NCBI GenBank assembly: GCA_037074765.1
Contig: JBAMDO010000572.1
Span: 476,501-540,500 of the forward strand
Reading direction: 5' to 3'
Length of the DNA: 64,000 nt
Origin: Mansonella perstans
Lineage: Eukaryota; Nematoda; Chromadorea; Rhabditida; Onchocercidae
The notes under the pieces are model-generated. The model did not search any database. It worked only from the letters and a program-made list of their open reading frames with translations, and was not told where the DNA came from. Positions 54,691 through 64,000 of the stretch are shown here, one piece after another (position 1 is the first letter of the stretch; every line of letters starts with the position of its first letter). The translations under genes and the position numbers were made by a program.

Positions 54691-56918
54691 TAATCATTTT
54701 TCATCATACGAGCTTTTAATGACAATGATGAGCTAAGATTATTATTAATACCTAAATAATATACAAATACTTCATGAAAATTTCTAGAAATTTTGCTAAA
54801 ATTGGACCTTCAATCCAATAACATAGTAAAAAGGACTTTTAAATTTTGTTTTTTTTTTTTTTTTTTGGAAAAAAGTTTTAAGGCGTAAATCTGAACATAT
54901 TTTGATCTTTTCCTTTTGAAATTGAATTTTCAATAAGAAAAATTACACAGAAATAATTCGTTGTTTAATTATACTAGGTAAAAAGATGTGGAAAATTTTA
55001 TAAATTAGTTATAAAATTTACAATCGTTCTTCAGTTTTTCGCTCCATCAAATCAGTGTAACTTTCAACTCAAATAATGAAATATAAAAAAAAGAAAGGGG
55101 AAAGAAATATTGAAATAATGCAGTATTTCAGAATTTCTTTTAATATTTTGATGGAAAAGGAATGAAAAAAAGATTATTTTTTGTGAATTTGTAGCTTATG
55201 ATGCAATCAGAGATACAGTTATCATCGATAATATACGATAAATGGTACCGCAAATTGTGGAGGATATTGATAGTAGATATTACGACAATCTGTTTTTGTC
55301 CTTTTACATTCATCCATTACTGGTAATAACTATATTTGTGTCAACCAGCTGCTGTTAACTATAATAAATGAAATTTTTTCTTCAATCAATTTTTTTTTTA
55401 TTTCTTTATGGCAGACTTCAAGGTCAGATAAATTTTCATATACTACCTATGTGCATGCAATTGCATGATAATTCATGTGCAAATGGAAAAAATGATTTGA
55501 TCATTACCGACTGCACGCAAGTATGATTTGAATAGTTGAAATCAATCATCAATTGTTACTTTTAATAAAATTTATCAAAGTGAATATTCCTTAGAGTTCC
55601 GTTAATATGTTCTAAAAATTAAATAAATTTTTATTTTATAATGTACAAAATAGATATCTTCTACGATCTGCAAAATAGAAAAATCCGAGTTTCGGCATTC
55701 TTTTGCTAAACAATAGAAATTATTAATTTGGAATCATGTAGGAGAGCTACTGTTATACGAAGTTTCATCAGGCTGATAATACGTAATTAGCAATAGTAAT
55801 TCTATTGCTTATTGATCATTGAATGATGAAAGAGTGAATGATAATAATCATAGTCTATCCAGGGATAAAATAATTTTATTGCTGTTGATATTTGTACTCA
55901 GTTAAACGTCCTCGTTGCACTGATTTGCTTTAGTTTTAGAAATAAACTCTGACCGTATCGACATCACATATTTATATTCTGATTTAGTAGACTTTATTGT
56001 AACTATTTAACTAGAAAAATCTTTAAAACTTCCAAAAATTAACACATTTTTGTATATTAATTTCCGAAAGTTGGGTTTTTTTTTTGAATTAACATCTTCA
56101 CTTATATATACCATTGTTCGGTCCGGTAAATTTTTCAACAACAACAAAAAAATACAGCTGGCAATTCTTTCTGTCAACTTTAATGGTAATTTACTAAAAA
56201 TAAATAAGGGCTCCAGGACACGGCAATTGCTCTAGGCTATAATATTGTCATTTTTGATGTAAACAAACAAATAAATCTTTGATTCTTCAAAGGAATTACT
56301 ACTACGAAATAAATCATGCCTATGTAACAATATCAATTTTATTATTGCATGAAGAGATTAATTTAAAAAACAAAAGAGGTGAGGGATAATTGGAATTGAA
56401 ACATGAACAATTAAAATGTAATGGTTCGACTGAACCAGTATTAGGATCCACTAACTGTCGCTCTAAAACTCCAGACTATCCTGAAGTTATCAATATAACA
56501 AATGATGCTAATGTGATAAATCAATACGTTAATCATTCAATGGATTCATTCATCTAACGACCTTTGACCTTAAAAACATTCATCTTAAATTAAAAATATT
56601 TTTCGCGAATCTACTATAGTCAACAACTTCAACAGTAACTAGCAACACGCTTGGAAAAAATTCAGCCATCCCTCGTTCTATTTTCAAAGGCATCAATTAG
56701 GAAGATCTTTCACCTAACCATGATACAGAATGACTGCTTCAAAAGAAACAGTTAAGCAGTTAGAGGCGACAGATGAGTAATACAAGTAACACGACACAGT
56801 CAGTATTATACTTCATTTAACAATTCAATAAGCAACATGGATGGACAACTGTAATGATAAAAGTGAACAAAGCCCTACGGCAAAAGTGAAATGTGGATCG
56901 TCAGCTACGTAGAAACTC
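54691..56918. other. Intergenic DNA between the glutamine-rich gene and GPN3
   Basis: AT-rich sequence containing the 3' flank of GPN3 and the distal upstream region of the glutamine-rich gene. I see no exon, RNA gene or large repeat in it. Confidence 0.5.
54849..54866. repeat. Poly(T) run
   Basis: An 18-base T run in AT-rich intergenic DNA. Confidence 0.85.
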
Positions 56919-59192
56919 TCAGTAAACAACGTTGTTATCATCCACTTCTTCCGGATAACGATCTTTTACCTGCAGTGATAGAAATAGAGAACATAAAAAA
57001 ATCACAAACTTTAGATGACAAAAAATTTCTTTTTAATTGTTTTCGAATGAAGATTAACTCACTTATACTTACCCCATTTTTTCATGGGTGAAGTATTTAA
57101 TCTGTAAACTGTTCTAAGGTAAGAATAAAAGGAAAGGTGAAATGAGATCACTACATCAAAAGCTAATCATAACTTCATAATTTCTCCGTATCTAGAACTC
57201 TCTCTAAAAAATGCTCAATTCTACACAAACAAACACATAGATATAGACATACGCATATAACTCTTCGGTATCTCAAGAGCTTAATTCAAGAAAACGGTAC
57301 ATTCCATATTTCTTTATTAAAATTTCTGTAAATTTAACTTATATATATATACATATAAACTCACCTCCAAATCCTCGCCGTGCTGTATTGTATTGTCAAT
57401 GAGCAGCAGAAGATCACTAATCGATTGATCATCTTCAATATCTAACGGAACAAAGCGTACCTTAAAAAATAATATCGCTGAAAATACTTTCAGAATGAAC
57501 AAATAAGAAAGCAGATGTTTCCAGAACAATACTCGAAGAAATGCATATGCTAAAAAGCAACAGCGTAAAAATCTGGGAATTATAAAAGGAAGCAAAGACT
57601 TTATTCTGAAATTACAAAATTTTCATGAGATTTTCGTTCAAACTTTCCCAAAAAGAAGCTCATATATATATAAGAACATACAAGACTATAATCATCCAAG
57701 ACTTCGGCGATTGTTCGTGACAGCTGCCGATACCTCTCGTTCCAGGGTGAGGTTTCTTCATTATCCAGAAGAGAAGATACATCAGTATCCAGAAAAGTTT
57801 CTAGCAGTTCTTTGTTACGATTGGATAACAAATCCACTTTTGTTAACACATTCACTGCCGGAACCTATAAATAGGATGAGCTTCAAATATTAAAACTATT
57901 AAACTATTAAATTAAACCATTAAACTATTAAAACTACTAAAAATATTAAACTAAACATTGAAATTTAGGAAACAATTCGTGATTCCCTGTTGTTGCAATT
58001 TTCATCATTAATATGTACAAGCTCAACTGTAGTAGAACTTCACCTCCATTGCAACCATAGTCGAAAGAGTCGTAAGTGCACCACCTAAGAATTTGTCACA
58101 ATCCAAAATAAACTGTGTATCAAGCAGGAACACAGAACATATATTAAAGTCCCATGACTTCAATGCATTAACAATTTGTCTCATTATCGGTAAGTGACTG
58201 TAAAGCTCGATCTGACCTGGAAGGAGAAACTTGACAAGGCTATATCACAAACAGACTAAATTAATAGTGACGGGTTTAAATTGTGCAGTTACCAGTTCTA
58301 ATTATTAATGATGATTTCCTTAAATGTCCCGCTTGTTAAAATAAAAAAGTTTTGCGATAGATTTTGCGGTAAAGCATATTATTACTATGTGCCTAAATAT
58401 TAATGACTTCATATCTTAAATTGATTTATTATGAAATAGTAAATGGCATTAAAAAAATCGAAGTGGAACAGAAGAGTAATGGAGTTATGAACCTGGGCAA
58501 TCAAAGATGAAATAATCGTCCTCTCCCTCATTCAGCTGATCATGAAGCCAGTCTAAGTTTTGGGCGAGATATTCCATACAAAACACTAAAGCACCATTTG
58601 GACCAAGTGCTAATTGCTTATCTTCTTGTACATCGTCCACACTGATTAGCTCTCGCACATCTAACATATAAAATTAATTGTAACCAGGTACCACCATAAA
58701 CTGATAAAATTGATCAAATTGAATGATTAGGACTGAAGATAAATATATTTCCCTTATTTCTTAATAAGCAACAAAAGATCGACCTAAAAAAACTAATAAT
58801 AGTAATGATCAAATCCGTGAATTTAAGAAAAAAGGCGAAAGACTTCGTAAACAAGATAAACGAACCAATGGAAGCATTATAGGTGAATTTCTCGGCGGCA
58901 GGGTCCAAATTAACAAAGAAAACGTTACGGCCTATAGATAAACAATGTTGCTGCACCACAGAACAATATGTTGACTAAAAGCGTTTTATTTATTAAGTAT
59001 AAAATTGCAAAGGATTATTACATTCATGCAGCACGGAAATCTTTTTTCAAAGATAATATCGAACTTCAATATTTTTTTAAAAATTCAAAGCTATCAAAAA
59101 AATCATGAAATTCATTGGTTATATAAGTTACAAACTTAAAAACAAACCTTGCCACTTCCTGCTGGACCAACAACCAGTTGTGCATATTTCAT
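56919..59192 (-). CDS. GPN3: GPN-loop GTPase 3
   Basis: Seven minus-strand exons: 59192-59148, 58974-58866, 58660-58493, 58216-58044, 57864-57682, 57460-57365, 56969-56919; 274 residues with all phases closed, close to the ~280 of animal GPN3. The P-loop GPAGSGKST is at residues ~9-17 across the first splice. The family-defining Gly-Pro-Asn insert appears as LGPNGAL, the switch motif as [12 protein letters not shown], and the base-specificity motif as LTKVD. The end [16 protein letters not shown] matches the family C-terminus. GPN3 pairs with GPN1 in assembly and nuclear import of RNA polymerase II. The gene begins 164 bp after the DEPDC5 stop codon on the same strand, which suggests an operon. 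Confidence 0.97.
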
Positions 59193-59356
59193 CACGACCA
59201 ATAAGTATTCATCTTCAGTTCCAGATCCACTTAATTCTAATATTAATTCAGCTAAGAAGGGTTTTTTAAATTACACCAATACTTTAGAAAGATATATCAC
59301 ACCGAAAAAAAAGGCAAATATTAATATAAGTCCAAAATCGAATTGCAATCAATTTA
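59193..59356 (-). other. Short intercistronic spacer DEPDC5-GPN3
   Basis: Only 164 bp separate the DEPDC5 stop (59357) from the GPN3 ATG (59192). An AATAAA hexamer overlaps the DEPDC5 stop codon (59358-59353). A pyrimidine-rich AAACCCTTCTTAG and other AG dinucleotides could receive a spliced leader. This spacing is typical of nematode operons. Confidence 0.6.
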
Positions 59357-62300
59357 TTAACTCTCAAACAGATTATAGATATAATTATCGACACGATTAT
59401 CCGCATTATTACAAAATGATCGAAAATCTGATAACATATAAGCTTGAAAGTCTTCCGAGCAATTCCTGAAACAAGAATATTTGAGTTTCATAAGAAACAT
59501 CAGTTCCACTCTTTTCCCTTTGCTAAGTGCTACAGTCAACTTTAAGCATTAAACACCGAAAAAAAAGACAGTTGCACTGAAATGTTTCATGAGAAAATCT
59601 CAGATTAAATCATCCATTAACGGAAGCTTGAAAATATGCCAGACTTTTCTCCAAATTTTCAATAAAAAAAGTAATAGAGAGTAAAGAATTACAAGTTAGC
59701 ACGATATCGATGGCTAAGCATATGATTCCAGGACCAAACAAATGCCTGACGCGCTTCATCATACATCAAAAACATACCACCTGTAAGGTGAACGTATTGT
59801 GGCACTTGTGGCACTTGGTGTGCACTGCAACCCATTTCAATGAATCCAAAGGCTGTTGTTATAGCAGTAATAAGTCGACAAATCTAAATGAATCTTAGCT
59901 TCATATTCAAAAGCATTTCTAAATTAGAGACCTGTATAGTATATGTAACTCCACAGGGAAGTGAATAACTATGATATGCTGTTTTCCAAAGAGTTATAAT
60001 AAAACGAATGCAGAAATATTTCACCAGCTAATTCTCGATTTATTAACAAGCGAATCTTAATAGCAATTTAAAGACAAATGAATATTTCCGGACTACAACA
60101 TATCATATTCAGTAAGCAAAGAAAGATTTTGCCAAGTTTTAAATCAGTCTAGAGGTAAAAAAATTAGCAAAGAATTTTCGCTACTTGAAATTTAGTCATA
60201 GAGCATAAAACCTCACATTATGCGACTGAATTGTGGCTGATTTGAAAGGAATAACTATAGGACACTGAAGTGGTGAAAGAGAATTCGAGGCAAGCGGAAA
60301 TGGATTCTCGGGCACCGGAAACATATGGAACGAAAGATTAGCTGCTTTACTGCACCAGTGACGCACGGTTTCCGCTACCGTCTGACTATTTGCCATAAAC
60401 CATCGCACTCCAATTTCAAAAGACTTTTTGGCATAAAAAGTCGTTTCATAAGAAACCTAAAATGGTTCCATTTTAAACTATGCATGTCCCAAGTGCAAGA
60501 AATCGTGAAAGTTGGTGCAGGACTATAAAAAAAAGAAAAAAAATGAAAAAGGGAATCTAAAATAATGCTTACCCTGCCCTTCTCTATAAATTGCGGCATA
60601 TTTTGTGGAAGATATTCATCTCCTCCAGAATCCGCTGATTTTTGTAATTGCGCATAAAATTTCATCTCTATAGAATTCAGTCTGTATGCACATTCGATCG
60701 ATGTGCGACCCGAACACCTAGAATAGATGTTTTTTAAAACTTTAATCCTTTCAAAATTGAAGCATTCAACCAACTTACTTTTTACCAATTTCACACTGAA
60801 TAATTCTCGACCAGCCTTCTTTCTCTCCTACTTTGTCATCCGAAACATATTTGTCCACAAAGTAACACACGAAGAAACCATAACGAAATTCGTGCCAGTA
60901 ACTTTCGGTGGACAAAGAAGATTCGAAATCATCAACTAATGCTTCAGCTAAAAAAGGAGAAGCGGAAATCAAGCACAAATACAAATTTGTTTCATATTCA
61001 AATCAGTACTGCAAAAACTTTACACAAAGTATGCAGAATAAGCCTTCTGCCTGGAGATATTCTATTTAACTCATTCTTCTCAGTTCCAGATAAACTGTCA
61101 GTAATTCCGCCAGTGATGAGAAAGATGAAATTGCAAAGCAAATAAATATATAAAACTTCCGCTACGCATTCAGTTTAAAAGGTTATATTACAATATCTTC
61201 TTCAAATAAAAATCAAATATAAACTTGGTTGCAGCATCCGTATCTTTCCAGCTGAAATCAAGCTTCCAACAAATTCCATTGCAGCTTGTCGACTTGATAG
61301 TTCGGAAACATTAGTCATTAGCCAGTCAACAAATTCTATTGTCAGAAACATGCATGGAGGAAATCGACTGGTGGAATCTTGGGAATAAAACGGTAAATAG
61401 CTTTCACGCCAACCATTCAACAAAATATCAACATTCTCAATGCTATATATTTGACTCGTCACATCACTCGTCGATGCCATTAACCTGAAAATTATGTCAT
61501 AGCAAAATAAGGCAACACAGGCTTTGGTGGACATTGTCATCGAAAGAATCACAATTTCATATTTCCTAGTTTTTAACAAACTACGACACAACGCCAAATA
61601 CACAAAATCAGTTCAATAACTAATTAATCAAATAATCAAGAGCATGCAAAACTTTAACAGTCCTCTTTAATGTAAAAATGTAACGACAGCCAATACCTTT
61701 TGTGTCTCGGCGAAGTTTTCCTTCTGAATCGATTTAACATTTCAACAAATTTCAAAAACCCTTCTTTCTGGCTTCTAGAAAATGCTGAATCAAAAAGTAC
61801 CATATACTTGTCACCACCACTACGTTCAGTGATAATTGTTTTTGTTATTGAGGCACATTGTGGTGTTAATAAAAACCTAAACATAACAGCAGTGTTGAAT
61901 TTTTTAAGAAAATTCGTTTCCACAAATGGAGAGAAAATATAGATGTAAAACATAATGGTAACATATAACTCAACAATAAAATTTTACAGAATAAACAGTA
62001 AGGATAAATAACCTCAACGCAAAACATTTCATATTGTCTTCGAACAACCGCGGAGCACAACGATTTTGCAGTTCTGTATCAAGAATGTCCCAATTCAAAT
62101 CTGAGAGATCAAATTTTTGAAATCTGGAAAAGAGAAATGATAAGTATATCGAATCATTTCATGAACATTTCCAATTTTAAAACATCCGATCAGCAAAAAA
62201 CCTGCTTTGAAATTGGCGCAATCGCTCGTAATATCACATGTCCCTTTTCTTTAGTAATGAATAGCATGGAATATATAGACCAATGTTAACTAATCTTTGG

Positions 62301-64000
62301 GTATCTTCCAATGTTGTAAATCACTATTATCTTCGAGCGACTTTAAGAAAAACTTTTAAAGAAATTGAAAAATATTGAATGAAATACCTTGCGCTACATA
62401 AAGTATATTGAAGATTGTCCGGTGTTTGCAAAAGATATGTATATTCTCCTCGTTTATCTAGTTCAGGGATTTCGTGAGATCTTGGTGAAAACTCAGTAAC
62501 AGTTATTCCATTATCTTCCATGCGCAAACGATGATAAATTAGGTTGAATGATAAGAAACATTCTCGAGAATTTTCCAAACTTTCCCGAAACTCTTCCTAA
62601 ATAATCTACAATGTCAAGAAGAAGGATGAAGGATAAATCCAGATGGAAAATATTTTTTATTTTCAAAACGAGCAAATGTTCCTTCAGCTGATAAATGATT
62701 ACTAGTTAAACTATGATAAGTTCAATATTACATTAGAATAAATTTGCAAAGTTTGCATCTTGCCAAGAACTCATAGCCTAGTTTCACGATGATAACACTA
62801 ACATTAATAGCTCCATATATTATCTTTTTATCCAAAAGGACTATTTGAAAGCCACGTTGCAATCGCTGATAAATAAGCTGATCAAAAACAAGATTTCGAA
62901 GTTGTTCTAAATCATCACATTTCGAATCTTCCAGCCATTCGTGCACTAAATCGTAATACACTGGCAGTTGATGGGACTGAATAAATACAATGATCTTACA
63001 TTAACAGCTTGGATGTTCTTGAAAGGAAGCAAAAAAGCACAATTCTAAATCAGTACGCTGAGTAAATCCCTAAATGATTCCATTCTAAAAAACGCTTACA
63101 ATTTCAAACGTTCAATGAACTGCACCACAATCAAAGAGTAAAAAAAAAAGTAACCCAGCAAAAAAATTACTTTAATTATATAATTTGTATCTATACTGCA
63201 TCTGTCCGGAAAAAAATCGGTAGTTAATGGAAGAAGAGCTGTACGTACGAGCGATTTCCAGTCAACACGAATTTCCACATCTGGATTCCACTTCTCTTCA
63301 CCAGTTGAACCCCAAGCCCAAACGTATCTCTTTCCTCCTGCTCCCAGTCCTGTAATCCTGCAAAAATCATCAGTTAAAAATCTTCCTTTGATCATGCTTA
63401 CAATCAAATTAATACAGCTGCCTATTCTTCTATCTATCCTTCAACTCATTTTCGTCATAAAAAAAGAAAAAAAGGACTGAAAAATTAATAGCAATTGAAA
63501 AACTAACAAGCATTAGGCTGCATGGATTTAATGGAATACATAAGAACAAGGCTTATTATCAAATGCAGCTGATGGTATCTGAGCTCCGAATATTCCTAAT
63601 AATTCACTTGTTTTCTGTTCCAAAGAAATCAACGAGAATGAAGCCGTGATGGCACAAACCTGATATCACTAACATCTTCAAAAAGTTGAGCAGAGGATGA
63701 TTTACATGGTGGGGAATCGTTAACACTAATAGTTGTTTCAGTCGATTCTGGTTCATCATCTTGTACAATATTAACGACACTTTTACCGGCTACATAATGA
63801 TGCGCCAATTTCGAATAGCCGAGTTTGTCTACCGGAAACACGTGAATCCAGCGACGTCGATTAGCCGTTATTGGTACTGAAAACTGCTTTGCTCGCAAAC
63901 AAGTATTAAACAAAATGCTAACTTTTCTATTATTAAATCCGATAATTTCCTGGTCGCAAACATAAAAACACGGGACATAAGCTAATGTCAGCTCTAAATA
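59357..64000 (-). CDS. DEPDC5: DEPDC5/IML1, GATOR1 complex subunit (C-terminal part; 5' end outside window)
   Basis: Twelve minus-strand exons: 64000(open)-63660, 63357-63171, 62976-62803, 62596-62388, 62123-62013, 61876-61697, 61484-61225, 60947-60779, 60717-60573, 60456-60217, 59883-59693, 59465-59357; 771 in-frame residues, against ~1600 for the human protein, so about half is missing to the right. Recognisable parts in order: TANRRRWIHVFPVDKLGYSKL; a GGKRYVWAWGSTGEEKW segment followed by RVDWKSLV and PLTTDFFPDRCS; LVFDQLIYQRLQRGFQIV; a DEP domain (PPCMFLTIEFVDWLMTNVSE..); and a C-terminal region with FHMFPVPENPFPL, AFGFIEM, YVHLTGGMF, FVWSWNHML and DFRSFCNNADNR. DEPDC5 is the GAP-bearing arm of GATOR1, which inhibits Rag GTPases and TORC1 at the lysosome when amino acids are low. 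The frame stays open to the window edge. GPN3 lies immediately downstream. Confidence 0.94.

Noticed and set aside
57317..57364. GPN3 ending inside the intron after GEDLE (..[10 protein letters not shown])
   Set aside because: A GTGAGT donor at 57364 and an in-frame exon at 56969-56919 encoding [11 protein letters not shown], which matches the family C-terminus, are better supported.
59149..59469. A 106-codon plus-strand frame opposite GPN3 exon 1 and the DEPDC5 last exon
   Set aside because: It is antisense to two well-supported exons and crosses their splice sites and spacer; no independent support.
60375..60540. Continuation of the DEPDC5 exon past 60573 into a Phe-rich tail
   Set aside because: The homologous protein continues in a different frame at 60456 after a consensus donor/acceptor pair, so the tail is intron read-through.

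Overview
The window is AT-rich (roughly 70%) eukaryotic nuclear DNA. The genes are built of many short exons with GT..TTTTCAG introns and are spaced by AT-rich DNA. Gene content (an OVO/LIN-48 zinc-finger factor, an ADR-1-type pseudo-deaminase, two RMD-family TPR proteins) and AG acceptors lying 2-16 nt before several start codons (candidate spliced-leader sites) point to a nematode. Base composition and intron style suggest a clade III/filarial-type species, which is inference. No bacterial, viral or transposon genes, tRNAs, rRNAs or CRISPR arrays were recognised. All exon models were made by hand from reading frame, splice signals and family similarity; the phases close for all nine genes except at the two or three junctions flagged below.

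Layout. (1) 1795-12711, +: a ~940-residue ankyrin-repeat protein made of four tandem copies of one module and ending in a Dpy-30-like helix pair. (2) 16714-13369, -: a complete 296-residue OVO/LIN-48 factor with four C2H2 fingers, convergent with gene 1. (3) 16.7-27.9 kb: an 11-kb stretch with no supportable gene, holding purine-rich tracts and microsatellites. (4) 37119-27891, -: an 854-residue ADR-1-like protein with a polyQ N-terminus, up to four dsRBD-like segments and a deaminase domain lacking its catalytic and zinc ligands. (5) 40194-43413 and 43845-47334, +: two tandem RMD/RMDN-family genes 431 bp apart. (6) 48038-49057, +: a cysteine-rich, probably secreted orphan. (7) 49.5-49.9 kb: a 60-bp tandem repeat. 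(8) 53372-50048, -: a 706-residue glutamine-rich orphan with a likely 5'UTR intron. (9) 64000-59357, -: the C-terminal 771 residues of the GATOR1 subunit DEPDC5/IML1 (continues past the right edge), followed 164 bp later on the same strand by (10) a complete GPN3 GTPase (59192-56919). The last two form a candidate operon.

Functionally this is an ordinary chromosomal neighbourhood rather than one dedicated system. The most unusual items are the four-fold modular ankyrin/Dpy-30 gene with two odd splice junctions, the dsRBD-rich dead deaminase, the tandem RMD pair (one with a GC-AG intron) and the DEPDC5-GPN3 pair.
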